A stretch of 64,000 bases of DNA from Chaetoderma sp. LZ-2023a (lineage: Eukaryota; Mollusca; Caudofoveata; Chaetodermatida; Chaetodermatidae). The translations under genes were made by a program, and so were the position numbers. Positions 22,841 to 33,710 of the stretch are shown one piece after another. Below the pieces are notes generated by a model that did no database searches, was not told where the DNA came from, and saw only the letters and a program-made list of their open reading frames with translations. Numbering within the stretch: the first letter of the stretch is position 1; each line of letters starts with the position of its first letter. Location of the stretch: assembly GCA_034401795.1 (NCBI GenBank), contig CM067367.1, positions 30,053,190-30,117,189 on the forward strand. The letters run 5' to 3'.

Positions 22841-23579
22841 AAATAGGTGTTTTTTTGTGCAAATTTGAGGATAAAGACTTACAGGACTCTTTTACTATCA
22901 TAGGTCGAAATGACTTGTTAGGGACAAGGTTGTGCTTAGAGACGGAAGGACAGTCTTCTAGGGCACCTAAGATACCTTCTGATGCATTTAAATCGATGTA
23001 CATGGGATTTTGACATTTAAATAGGTCTATTTAATAGTGTTGTTCCAATTAATCGATTTGATCGATGATTGATTGGTTTGCATGTTCAACCAACTGATCG
23101 ATCGATCGATCATGATTTCAGAAATCGATTTTGGTTGTTTATAAATTGACATTGTTAATATATTTTAACTGGTCAAACTAGAAAACGAATACTTTTTTGG
23201 AAAATAATTTAAATTTAATTGTTACAACTGTATAGTATTACTCCTTAGTCTAAGAATTTCTTTCAGCACTGAAATAGTATGATAATTTCAAAGCAACCAT
23301 ACCGATAACATGTTGAATATTTTGAAACTTATTTGACTGGATGCTGGATGCAATCTGTCATACCTGCGATTTAGTTTGAAAGGGGTAATTATCCTTGAAT
23401 ATGCTGTAATTATTGCATTCAAAATGGGTAAAAAATGAGAACCTGTTATGATCAATCATTAATTGAGCATCGGTTAGTATATAAAACCAATCATCGATCA
23501 CAAAAATAGTACCAATTCCCAACACTACTATTTAATAAAGACACGAACGACAAATAGAGAAATAAACAAACAGACTTAC
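22841..23579. other. Intron 2 of G-alpha-o, proximal part
   Basis: Lies just downstream of exon 2. It holds a degenerate family A core (about 23310-23380) and an atcgatcgatcgatc tract (23097-23111). No other feature seen. Confidence 0.5.
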
Positions 23580-23622
23580 TTCATCTGTTTGACAATCGTA
23601 CTCTTCCCAGACTCACCGGCAC
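23580..23622 (-). CDS. GNAO1: G-protein alpha-o subunit, exon 2 (P-loop)
   Basis: The 43-nt exon completes the Gly of exon 1 and encodes AGESGKSTIVKQM plus two bases of the next Lys codon. Together this is the GxGESGKS(T) phosphate-binding loop that holds GTP. The acceptor is ttgttgttaaaacag and the donor is gtaagt (23574-23579 in complement). The 43-nt size and both splice phases are as in other animal G-alpha genes. Exon 3 would lie at lower coordinates; I could not find it in the window, so intron 2 is probably longer than 10 kb and may run past the window edge. Confidence 0.95.
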
Positions 23623-24339
23623 CTGTTTTAACAACAAAGTAATTATATTATAAATTTTGTATCAAAAATTTCAAATGTATTAATTATCTATCTTGTTATA
23701 TAACCAGGTGTAGGGGCCTAATTACTATGTTAATTGATATTAGCGTATTTCCCTATTGCCGACCTAGTTGAATGAGAATGGTGCTAACGAGCAATGAGTG
23801 AGCTCATTATCTATAACATAGCCGTATTTCTAGGCACGTAGTGTGTGTTCAGTCAAGCGTTAAACGAAACAGGTTCGCCAGGGTACCTTTATAGCGTTCT
23901 CGGTGGTAAATAGACCGTGGCTATATTTGACAGCTATATATTGATGTTTAAATTTTTAACATCTTATAAATGATGTTGATTTTTTAAATCTGCGTTGCTG
24001 AAACTGGTTACTGCTTTGGGACACCAGCATCCATTCCAGTCACGCCGTTTCTAGAAGCAACACGCTACAGGTCACCTCTTCAACATCTCGGGCAAGATCT
24101 GGACAAGGGTCTGTGTCAGTGTAGTGGTTAAAAAGTGTATAACATGACCATCTGACAATCGCGGAAGAAAACCAATTCCAAGATGGAGTCGTTAGCATTA
24201 AAGCAATATGGCCGCCGCCGCGTAATACGCGAGAGCTTGCCTACTAAATATGAGATTGCTAATGTATTCAGGAAAGCAGTCTGGAGGCGGAATCGACTGG
24301 TCTGGGGGACATAAATAAGCAGGCAGTACATTCACTTAC
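23623..24339 (-). other. G-alpha-o intron 1
   Basis: A 717-base intron with GT-AG borders (gtaagt at 24334-24339 complement, cag at 23623-23625 complement). Nothing else recognised inside. Confidence 0.9.
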
Positions 24340-24457
24340 CTAAAAGCAAGAGTTTAATGTCCTTGGCCGCCTGCATGCCATCTTCTTTTAAGTTTTTCTC
24401 GATGGCTTTACTGCGTTCCATAGCCGCCCGCTCATCGGCGCTCATAGTACAGCCCAT
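24340..24457 (-). CDS. GNAO1: G-protein alpha-o subunit, exon 1 with start codon
   Basis: The 118 coding bases give 39 residues starting [20 protein letters not shown] and ending [10 protein letters not shown], plus the first base of the next Gly codon. Gly2 is the N-myristoylation site and Cys3 the palmitoylation site that anchor G-alpha-i/o proteins to the inner plasma membrane. The [16 protein letters not shown] and [11 protein letters not shown] segments fit the alpha-o class better than alpha-i. The protein is the GTP-binding switch of heterotrimeric G proteins downstream of seven-transmembrane receptors and is typically neuronal. The donor is gtaagt. The rest of the protein lies beyond intron 2. 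Confidence 0.96.
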
Positions 24458-25700
24458 CTTGATTCGCAGACAGGCGGACGATTTAGGTTCGCTGGCCACA
24501 ATGTCAGATATACGATGTCCGTGCTGCTACCTACCCCACACACCAACACCACCGCCTAGAATCAGACCTGACGTTACCACTGCCTGTTTGCGGCACAGGA
24601 CAGGGGCACAGGACGACACTAATCACACAATCAACGGCATGAACATGGTCACCATACAGAGAAGCCGAATTCTAAGATCCTTCCCTCGGTAACGATTACA
24701 CTACGGCTAATACACCGGTGCTCGTGCCAGCCCTGAGCTGGCGTCGTCTATTGTTACCTCTACGCATAAAAACCGACAGCGAGCTCGGCTCTAGTCGGCA
24801 GCCGGCAGTTCTCGCGGACTGGGCTGTGAGAGTACGAGAACTAGACGTCGTGTTCTGGCCACGATGCTGTGCTCAGTTAAACGATTTTACATAGAACCTG
24901 CAGCCTCAGCTTCGCTAGCGCTTTCTGTCTAGTCTCGGAACCAACAGTGCTTGCTGTAGTAGCAGGAATCGCAATGGCTACCCTAGTAATGACTAGTATA
25001 GAGCCGATCAAACGCCTAGCGCTGTATAAACCTACGCAAAATACGGAAACATGTACTTTGGTTTTCGTTTCAGGTTAGACCAACTGTCTAAATGTATCAT
25101 AGAATGAACGAAATATTGATATTCTACACTACTAGTGAGGGACCAAGCAGGAATTATCATATACCAAAAACACTGGCAACGGCCTGTCCACTTGCGTGGC
25201 TTGGTTCCCGTTCTTCTAACAGCACACAGTATAAATCTGTCATCTGCCGTCCAACACTGACCAAGAAAGAGGAACTAGAGACCTGCTCGGCTCACTCCCT
25301 CTTGGTTTACAAATCCAGAACGGTATGCAATCCGGAATCAAATGTACAGTGTTTCACTCGTTCCGTGTTATCATATGTCGATGTAATAAGCAGCGCTGGC
25401 TGCGTCTGCGCATTAGACGCTTCCACAATGAAAAAATAGCCTACACCCTGTTTAATGAATATAATGCCATCCAAGACTAGATACCGCTCTGTCTGAAGAT
25501 AACGAACAGCTGACACGGCGCATCATAAGTGGGTAAAGCTGTTGGAGTGGTATGGAAGAGCAGCGTGTGGCAGCCATTATCGGGCGGCGGCAGCAGTTGC
25601 CTGATAGTGAACAGATCGATATCCTCTCTGCCGTCAGTATTCTAATGTTGGTCCCGTCCTGACGTCACGCGACAGCGCGAGTTTGCGAATTAACCCTTTA
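24458..25700 (-). promoter_or_regulatory. CpG-rich 5' flank of G-alpha-o
   Basis: CpG dinucleotides are clearly more frequent here than in the surrounding AT-rich DNA (for example cggcagccggcagttctcgc near 24800, cgggcggcggcag near 25580, gacgtcacgcgacagcgcg near 25660). That fits a promoter and 5' UTR region upstream of exon 1. I see no TATA box and cannot place the start site. The ORF at 25092-25439 has no recognisable motif. Confidence 0.35.
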
Positions 25701-25739
25701 ACGATTGAAATGCCAGTAAAGCAATTTCAAGACATTTAT

Positions 25740-25845
25740 ACAGGAAGTTGTTGAATCTTTTGAAACCAATTTGCCTGGAATCTGCTGCTGCCATATGCAT
25801 CAATAGCTCCAAGTCGAGTTAGTGACAAAATATTCAATATAAAAT
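25740..25845. repeat. Degenerate MITE family A core hairpin
   Basis: gttgttgaatcttttgaaac with a weak complementary arm (agtgacaaaatattcaatat). Confidence 0.55.
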
Positions 25846-26269
25846 TTCCTGTCGTCTCTGGTCAGATTGTCTTTAGTAGCGGGTCTGCTGAATCAAGAAA
25901 TTATGAAAATCACCCTCTTTATAATAATTAAGGTTAACACCTTACTCACTCAATCTCCACTAACCAAGAATTATTTAAACGGTTGCTATTGGCATTCGAT
26001 ATATTAAACCACAGACGTGTTTTATTAAACATCGTAGCGATGCATCAATAAATCACGGAAATACATTACTATATTCATAAACGGCGACCTGTCTAAAACT
26101 TGAGAGTGACTTGCAGGAATATTATAGGCGGGACTATTTAAGAATATAGCAGAATTTCCTGACAAAGTCCACTGTCAATTTCTTGAGGAACTTGTATTGA
26201 TGGTGTGGGCTAGACCCTAGTAGAGTTATGGGGTATCCACTGAAAACAAATTAGTCAGGACAGACTTCT
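25846..26269. other. Unannotated sequence
   Basis: About 420 bases of AT-rich DNA with no recognised gene or repeat. Confidence 0.4.
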
Positions 26270-27160
26270 TAGCCTTCTGTAGTGGTCCTGGGAAATGCCA
26301 ATTTGCAGAACAAGGAAAGAACATTTTTGAAAATTTTGCCATTTGACCACAACAACTTGACTGGTTCGATGATCGGTAAAATTTCTAAAATAATCTCTTA
26401 CTCTAAAGATGGCCATTTTCTAATGAGAAAATTGAAATTTTCTTGAACAAATTTGTGGGATAAATCGTTTGACAACATTGGATGAATGATTGAAGTGTAC
26501 AATATCTTTGAAATATATTCGCGAAAAACATTTATTCCCGGGACCGTAAGTCTTTCATGACGAATCCCGCCAAACAACCGGCCGCTGCAGTGGTCTTGAG
26601 GAATGTCCATTTGCAGGCCAAGATAAGACTATTTTTGAAAATTTAAAACTGGAATGACTGGCTCGGATATCGAGCTAGTCATTCCACTGGTAAATTTGAA
26701 AAAAGTGTTCTCTGAGCCTACAAATGGACAATCAATATGCAAATATTAGAATTTTCCTGACCAAATTTAGCCATTAACCCCTTTTGTGTCAACTTAACGG
26801 TTTAATCGTCAATTCGACCAAACCCTGTCTCTGAAGAGCTCTTGAGTAATGTGCAGGCTAAGAGACCTCTTTTTAAAAATTTTCCACTGGAATGACTGGC
26901 TCGGTTACAGAGCCGATCATTCCTGTGATAAATTGTCAAAAAATTGTCTTCTCTTGGCCTGCAAAAGGAAACTGACTAAGCAAAAATTTCGATTTTCTAG
27001 ACCAATAACGTTTTAATTGCCACGGCTGACAAAACGGCATTCACGGGTCTTGAGAAATGTCCATTTGGTGGCAAATACAAGGCTATATTTTTTTTGTAAA
27101 TTTCACTTGTAAATTAAACGATAGTCTTCATTCTATTGAAACGTCTCAAACATTAAATGG
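26270..27160. repeat. Cluster of four hairpin MITE family B copies
   Basis: Copies lie head to tail at about 26270-26480, 26543-26790, 26795-27030 and 27030-27160. The second and third show the palindrome best: ctggaatgactggctcgg, then gagctagtcattccactggt or gagccgatcattcctgtg. The last is a degraded half. Confidence 0.75.
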
Positions 27161-27211
27161 TTAATAGATATACGTCGGGTACATAGCGCTTTGAGGCGCT
27201 GTTGACACAAC

Positions 27212-27364
27212 ATGGGTTAAGGGGTTTACGTTAGGTCTCGATGACGTCATAATGACTAGGCTATGGGTTAAGGGGTTTACGTTAGGTCTCGATGACGTCA
27301 TAATGACTAGGCTATGGGTTAAGGGGTTTACGTTAGGTCTCGATGACGTCATAAAGACTAGGCT
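27212..27364. repeat. 51-bp unit tandem repeat, three copies
   Basis: Units start at 27212, 27263 and 27314, each beginning atgggttaaggggtttacg and carrying TGACGTCA. Only two bases differ in the last unit (ataaagacta for ataatgacta). High identity suggests a recent expansion. Confidence 0.95.
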
Positions 27365-27389
27365 TTTAACACTTTAATGCTCCAGATTT

Positions 27390-27550
27390 ATCAGGCATCA
27401 ACAGCTCCCAGTCAAATTAGCTTAGCTACGTCATTCACGACGGAATTGATTATGGCACCAGCCTACATGGGACGTCGTTGATTATGACGTCATATCATTG
27501 ACTGAGAAACTGGAGTCATCAATTGTTTATGACGTCAGCCTTCATGTGCA
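27390..27550. repeat. MITE family A 3' fragment
   Basis: Contains cagtcaaattagct, gacgtcgttgattatgacgt and TGACGTCA at 27485-27492 and 27530-27537, as in the 3' part of family A copies. Confidence 0.65.
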
Positions 27551-27630
27551 TTTTCAAGAACATTGTAGTCATTTTTACGGTCTATGATCACCTATTGGCA
27601 ATGGCGAATTAAAAATATCCACACTTATGT

Positions 27631-27838
27631 TTTCACATCAAGAGTATACTTACCTCCCTAATACTTTTGATATTGCTAAATATTGGCTTTCACTCAATAA
27701 CCACTCAGATTAAAACAGTTAGGTGCCCCTACTGGGCAGGGAGTCAGAGCGTAGTCTGGCGGATGCCAGCCCCACCACCGCGCATGCGCAGACTAGCACT
27801 TCCTCTTTGCTAATTTATTGGCTGAGAGACAACACATG
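27631..27838. repeat. DIRS family 2 left inverted terminal repeat
   Basis: Starts tttcacatcaagagtatact and contains cctaatacttttgatattgc and gcgcatgcgcagactagcac. All but the outer 18 bases are matched in reverse complement at 34408-34590. Confidence 0.92.
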
Positions 27839-27892
27839 CTTTCATGATAGAATCTTTCTATACTATTAGATAGAAGTTTACCGCTGACAAAG

Positions 27893-30739
27893 ATGGCTGA
27901 GAGAGTGACTTCGCCACAGGAGGGCCTTGGACCTTTAAATCAGGTGACTTCTAGTAAAATTAGCGAGTTTTGTCCCGTTGTAATGTGTTTCCGGGACTCT
28001 CGCTAAACGTGATAAGCGCCTTAATTAGTTGGGTTTTTTCAACTAGGTGCTATACAAGACTAATCTCTCTTTGTGTTTATGTCCACAGGTCTGTGTGAAG
28101 GAGAAATAAGGACATGACATCAGCAGAGGGTTTGTGTCTCTCCACCATGGTTCCATTTCCTACTAATACTGTTAGGTTATCTAACCAAAAATTCTATGCC
28201 CAGTGAGTTGGAGGCCTATTATAAAGGTCTTCTCACTTTGCCCTCTTGATCCAATTCCTTCCCCTTGAGGTGGAGAGAGTTAAGAGGCGTTCAGTGGTGG
28301 AGTTCTCCAGTTCATCAGGTTGGATGGTTTGTCTAGACAAGGTGTCAGGTATTAATTATTGATATGAGAAAGGGAGATAATTAACACTATTTGCCATTGT
28401 TATCAGTATTTATCTGATGCTTGTGTAGTCGAAATGTCCATTCTGCACATGTTCTGGTTAGAGATACAATTCGTCCTTGCACTGGGATGTTTGTTGGGAT
28501 CGATTTTGTCCTGTCATAGGATTAATGACGTCATAATCAGCTTTGCTCTTTATTTACAATTAAAGTTGTCCGAAGCTGGTTTCTGATAAAAATTATGATC
28601 TTTATGATCATTTCCTTCTCTTGAGTTGGTGAGTTTCTAAGCTTAACTAGTTTGCTCATACTCCTCGTCCTTTGGCCTTTTTCAGAGACCTGGTTGTGCG
28701 TCCTGTGGACGATTTTTGAGGGACAAGTTTGGCCCTCATCTATGTTTTCAGTGTAGCCCCTGTGGTCCCTTGCTTAATTGCGAGATATGTAAGCACTGGG
28801 GGGGGGCGAGCTAATGTCCGAATTCTTGTGCTTGCAGGCGAAGGACAAGTTGGAGGAGGAGAAAAAGAAGCTGAAAAAAGAGGTCGTAAGTAAGAAGGGT
28901 AAGAGGAAGGCCTCGTCCGCGGTGGACATGGAGGCCTTCCGGACCGAGATGTTGGGAGAGATGAGGAGGACAATCAAGGATTTGGTTCCAGAGTTGCTTC
29001 GTGGCATGCTTCCTGGACCAAATCCTTTATTGACCTCATCATCTGCTTCGGAGCAGGTAATCCCCACCTCTAAATCAACGTTCCTTAGTACGCTTCCATT
29101 GTTTGAAGATTCAGAGGTGGCCCCATTAGAGGGGGTGTTCCACGGCCCTGGCAGCAGGCTTATTGCCGCGCCCAATAGGGACCGTGGACGGTCGTCGCTG
29201 GAACCCGCGGGCTGCTCATCAGTCCAGGGGTATCCGCACACCGCGGCTGCCAGTACCTCGTATGGCGCCTTCCCTGGCCAGTCCGGGTTAGCTCTCTTTG
29301 CTGACCCGGAGTCTAATCTTTCTGGCCAGGAGGATGATGATTACCTGTTGGGGTCGCCGTCTGAAGACGTGGCCATGGAATATGACGTTTGTGCGCCCCT
29401 CGCGGGGAATACAGGCGCCTTTTTCCACGGTTCTACTCTCCCAGGGGTAGAATCCATGGTTCAGACTGTGGCCCTGGGCGCTGAAGGCCAGCAGTACCGC
29501 ATACCTCGGCTTGCCGAGAGTGTAGCTGGTGCTGGCCGGGGCCGTGGTGGGGCGGTATATGCCCCGCGCTCTACCACGGCGCCTGCTCCTGGTCAAGCCA
29601 GTGAGATTAGCATGCCGGTATTATCAGGCCCGCATGCTCTCCCTGGCTTGCCAGGGATATCAGCGTATCCGCCGTCAAGCTCTGTTGCTTGTGCTCAGGA
29701 GGAAGACGAAGGCCCCCGTCTTGTAGAGCGCTCGCAACTAGCCACGGAGGAGGATTGGTCTGACGCTTGCCAGTGGTTGGTGAGTGTTAGACCAGATCTG
29801 CCCGTGGAGCAGTCGGCTAGCCAGCGTGAACACAGGCCATGGTTAGCTGGTAAGCCTACTGCTAACGCTATGCCTTCTCTGCCGCTGGCAGAGCATGTCG
29901 CTGACATGTTCGAGGCGGCGGAGACGTCCATTAAGGCGAGTGGACGTCTCGCTAAGGCCCCGCGCGAGGTGGCCAGGCGTTACCGCATCGTGCCCCTGGA
30001 CTACCAGCGGTACGGTGTGGTACCAAAGCCGAGCGTGGATGACCGCGCGGCTTTGGGTGAGGATGCGCGGCCAGGCTCCCGTTCTGACACGGGAGTCTTG
30101 TGTTCGAACGCGTTGCGTTCGGCAAATACCGCGTTGCGTGATGCGGAGGAGAGTGGGAGGGCTTCGATTGCCTCTCTGTCCCACGTTTCCCAGCTGTTAC
30201 AAGGGGTAGTAACAGCATCCGCATCGCGCCAGCCAAGTCCGGTCACAGTCCAGCGAGCCATCCAGGATGGTATCAACCTGGCTCTGGACTGTATGACGTG
30301 GGCGGTGACCAGGAGTGTCCGGGCAAGGCACACTTTTGCCTTGGATAATCTGTGCCCGTCCCAGGACCTCTACAATAGGCCACTACGTACGCCTATGACA
30401 GGTCCTGGTCTCTTTGGAGGTGAGGGATGTAGACACCTCCAGGAGACGGTTACTCTGGTCAATAACCAGAGGGCGCTGCGCGAACAGTTTGAGGTGCTTC
30501 GTCGTGCCAACGTTCGCGCCGCACCCCCTGCGTATCGTCCCCTGCAGGCTCGAGGTGGTAGTGGCCAGGTCAGAGGCCAACCACCATCGCAGCGCCGGCC
30601 TCGGCCGCGTGCGATTCGGCCAGCAGCGAGGGGAGCGCAGGCTCCTCAGGCGCAGTCAGCCAGGCAGCCGCCCACGCACCGAGGTGCGCGCGGTGCTGGT
30701 CGTGGCGCACGAGGATCTGGGCGGGGTAATCGTTCCTGA
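27893..30739 (+). CDS. DIRS Gag-like ORF1, probably spliced, one-base frame break
   Basis: The main open frame (28814-30739, 641 residues) begins with a Lys/Glu-rich coiled-coil-like stretch. It continues as a Pro/Gly/Ala-rich middle, an acidic part and a helical part, and ends in an Arg/Gly-rich tail (RGARGAGRGARGSGRG) suited to nucleic-acid binding. Upstream, in frame from 28686, lies a cysteine-rich finger: C-x2-C (CASC), His, C-x2-C (CSPC), C-x2-C (CEIC). It joins the main frame if the nine-G run at 28798-28806 had ten G. A strong acceptor (cctttttcag) ends at 28685. A well-placed ATG at 27893 (aagATGG) with cag/gtgact at 27943/27944 gives a 17-codon leader exon in phase. The splice model is inference; the finger is supported by the diverged copy at 4027-5353. 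Confidence 0.65.
27944..28685 (+). other. Predicted intron in the DIRS 5' region
   Basis: 742 bases, starting gtgact and ending with a pyrimidine-rich tract and cag. cttaac about 45 bases before the end could be the branch site. No coding sequence within. Confidence 0.4.
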
Positions 30740-30839
30740 TGGGACGGTTACCGCGGTGAGAACCGCGCCGGTGTTTCTGGCAAAGGAGACAGTGCCGCTC
30801 TTGCACTCCTTATGTCCACCTCTATCCCTAGGTTGACCG

Positions 30840-32871
30840 ATGGGAGGCCGATTAGCCGACCACATGCAAGAGTGGGAACGGTTAACTCAGGACCGTTTAG
30901 TCTTGCGATGGCTTTCAGTCGGGTATCATCGCGATTGGATGACAGGCCCGCCATCGCGACTGTCTCTAGTGCCGATCTGGACTCCAAATCCGAGAGATCC
31001 AGATCAAAGGTTGTGTATCGAGGAGGAAATAAATTCCCTCATACAAAAAGGAGCTATTCAGCCGGCACAGAGGTGTCCGGGCTTCTATTCAACCCTGTTC
31101 TTAGTAACAAAGAACACCGGAGGGTGGAGACCAATTCTCAACCTCAAGCCATTGAACAAGTTCATAGAGATGCCCAGTTTCAAGATGGAGACTGTGCGCT
31201 CGGTGTTGGCGGGGTTAGAGAGGGGAATGTGGACAGCGTCGATAGATTTGAAGGACGCTTATTTCCACATCCCCATACACAGGAGTTTCCGTCGCTTCCT
31301 GAGATTTGCATTCCAGGGCAGACAGTGGGAATTCAGGGTGCTACCCTTCGGAATTTCCACGGCTCCTCGGGTTTTCACCCGTGTGGTTCTTGCGATCACC
31401 GCATACCTCCGCAGGAGAAGCATAGCAGTCCACACGTACATAGACGACTGGCTGTTGAAAGCGCACACCCGGGAAAGTTTGTCGGCCAGTCTGGAGATTG
31501 TTTTGAAAACTCTCACAGACTTAGGCTGGATGATCAATTTCCCAAAATCAGAGCTGACTCCATCCCAGAAGTTTGTTTACCTGGGGATGTTCTTCGATCT
31601 AGAGACAGGATATGTTTATCCTACTCAGGAGAGAGTTCAGAAACTCATCTCATTGATTCAGTCAGTGTGCGACAGTCGTCATGTCTTGGCACGGGTTTAC
31701 TTGAGAATGCTGGGGTTGATGGTTTCATTGGAACCAGTCATTCCTCAGGCCGCCTTACGCAGGCGGCCGATCCAGTTATTTCTCATGACACATTGGACCC
31801 AGAGTACAGGTTCGCTGGACTCGAATGTGTCAGTGTTGGCGCCTCTGATTCATCACCTGCAATGGTGGTTGGACACAGAGAATCTCTTGGTGGGGGTTAT
31901 GCTAACCCCTCCCCACCCTCAGGTGACTGTGTATACAGATGCATCGATGGAGGGCTGGGGAGCTTGCCTGGAAGAGTCCACGATATCAGGGCTTTGGAAT
32001 CTGGAACAGTCAAAGGAACATATAAAATCTACTGGAGCTAAGAGCAGTAGTCCTGGGCCTGGAACATTTCTTACAGAAAGTTCAGGGCAAGATTGTTCTT
32101 ATTCGTTCAGACAACTCAACAGTTGTGACTTACATAAACCGCCAGGGCGGAACGAAGTCGCCCAGTCTCTGTATGATGACATGAAAACTGCTTTGTTGGT
32201 GTCTGGATCACCAGATTACCTTGAAAGCAGTTCATATTCCGGGAAGGTTAAACCTGCTAGCAGACTCATTAAGCCGAAGGATGAGTGTTTTACCCACGGA
32301 ATGGCAACTAAATCAATGTGTGGCGGATCGTCTGTTCGACCATTGGGGGAAACCCAACATCGATTTGTTCGCAACGAAGAAGAATGCGAAGATGACGACG
32401 TACGTCTCTCCGATTCCGGATCCAAGCGCTTTCGCAACAGATGCGTTAGCTATCAGCTGGGGGAGAATGTATGCATACGCATTCCCTCCAGCAATCCTGA
32501 TTCCAAAAATTCTTCAGAAAATCAGACAAGAGGAATGCCAAGTGCTTCTGATCGCCCCGGATTGGCCAAGCCGATCATGGTATACGGATCTGCTGGACCT
32601 TCTGGTCTGCAATCCGGTTCCTCTGCCTCTGATGGACGATATTATATTCCAGGGCAAGGCCCTTCACAACAATCCGTCAATGTTCAGATTGACTGCGTGG
32701 ATGTTGTCAAGGAATCTAGAATTAAGGAGGGCTTTTCTGAGCAAGCAGCCATGTTTATGGCCAAAGCCAGGAGGGGGTCAACCTCCAGAGCATATAATTA
32801 TAAAATCAACAGATTTGCAGAATGGTGCTCAAAAAGATGTATTGATCCAATGGATGCATCTATTCAGATAG
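30840..32871 (+). pseudogene. DIRS reverse transcriptase, RNase H and methylase-like ORF2
   Basis: The RT frame runs from the ATG at 30840. It has KGAIQPA, GWRPILNLKPLN, SIDLKDAYFHIPI, FRVLPFGISTAPRVF and the catalytic YIDDW at about 31438-31450. RNase H begins with VYTDASMEGWGA (about 31930). One extra A in 32024-32027 shifts the frame. The remainder is in the +1 frame: the RNase H SDN region near 32110, HIPGRLNLLADSLSR (about 32230), then PTEWQLN, DLFATKKN, YVSPIPDPSAFATDAL and YAFPPA. That last region matches the domain after RNase H in DIRS elements that has been compared with Dam-type methylases. It ends at 32871 and overlaps the recombinase ORF by about 295 bases. One base from functional in this copy. 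Confidence 0.85.
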
Positions 32872-33710
32872 TAGCTGATTTCCTCTGTCACCTTTATGAT
32901 GCCTATAGCCTCAAGCCTAACTCTATTGCTGGTTATAAGTCAGCTTTAATGTCTGTTATTCCTTGCTTGGCTAAGAGGGGAAGTGATGAAGTGAATACAT
33001 TAAATGTATTAATTAAAGGCATGGGCAATCTAAGACCAAGGAATCCACCGGTGATTCCGTCTTGGAGTTTATCGCTAGTGCTTCAAGTACTAGGTGATAA
33101 GCCGTTTGAACCACTTAGTTCCATTTCTATGAAACTATTAACACTGAAGACTGTGTTTTTAATTGCTGCGGCCTCGGCTAGGCGTAGGAGTGAGATTCAT
33201 GCCTTATCAGCCGAGGATGACCGTTTTTGTGGTTTCAGGGGAAGGCTTAAGCTGCTACCTAGGATTAATTTCTTGGCTAAAAATCAGTCGTTGAAATATC
33301 CAGGTCAACCTATTATTTTGCCTGCTTTAACTAGATATGATCCTAATTCTAAAGCATGGTGTCCTGTCCGGGCGCTTCGCCGGTACAAACAACGTACGGC
33401 GGAGTGGCGCACCGATCAGTCAGCGTTATGGTTGTCATATATTGAACCCCATGGCAGGGCTTCTAAGGACACCATTTCCAGGTGGATTGTAGAATGCATT
33501 CAGTTTTGCCATAAATCCGCCACCGGGAAGCAGGTTGACGTGGCCAAGGCTCACAGTGTCCGCGGCGTAGTGACATCCACTGCCCTATTTAATGGGGTCC
33601 CTGTGGATGATATTATGTCGGTGGCTCAGTGGCACTGTGAGTCAGGTTTTACAGACCATTATCTCCGTGACACCTCTAATCCTCTCGCCTTGTCGATTTT
33701 GAAAAAATAA
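32577..33710 (+). CDS. DIRS tyrosine recombinase (ORF3)
   Basis: 377 residues if started at the ATG at 32577, which lies inside the end of ORF2 in another frame. The N-terminal part (EQAAMFMAKARRGSTSRAYN onward) is a core-binding domain. The catalytic domain has the first Arg in SARRRSEIHALS, HSVRG (His-x-x-Arg), then AQWHCESGFTDHYLR with the nucleophilic Tyr. It would integrate circular DNA without a target duplication. Two compensating indels, an extra T in 33224-33228 and a missing C near 33246, change a short stretch to FCGFRGRLK. The second copy and the diverged copy read F(V/I)VSGEGL there, so this stretch may be a sequencing error. The frame is also open upstream to 30840 by chance. 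Confidence 0.9.
   Translation: MVYGSAGPSGLQSGSSASDGRYYIPGQGPSQQSVNVQIDCVDVVKESRIKEGFSEQAAMFMAKARRGSTSRAYNYKINRFAEWCSKRCIDPMDASIQIVADFLCHLYDAYSLKPNSIAGYKSALMSVIPCLAKRGSDEVNTLNVLIKGMGNLRPRNPPVIPSWSLSLVLQVLGDKPFEPLSSISMKLLTLKTVFLIAAASARRRSEIHALSAEDDRFCGFRGRLKLLPRINFLAKNQSLKYPGQPIILPALTRYDPNSKAWCPVRALRRYKQRTAEWRTDQSALWLSYIEPHGRASKDTISRWIVECIQFCHKSATGKQVDVAKAHSVRGVVTSTALFNGVPVDDIMSVAQWHCESGFTDHYLRDTSNPLALSILKK

Noticed and set aside
23097..23111. atcgatcgatcgatc tract as a regulatory site
   Set aside because: It is a short simple repeat with no context to support a function.
25092..25439. 115-codon ORF upstream of G-alpha-o
   Set aside because: No recognisable domain; lies in CpG-rich flank where stops are rarer by composition.
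26270..27160. CRISPR-like array of repeats
   Set aside because: The repeats are hairpin MITE copies of about 200 bases with no regular spacers, in a eukaryotic genome.
30812..32041. 409-codon ORF overlapping the DIRS RT region
   Set aside because: It is in the wrong frame relative to clear RT motifs and has no domain of its own.
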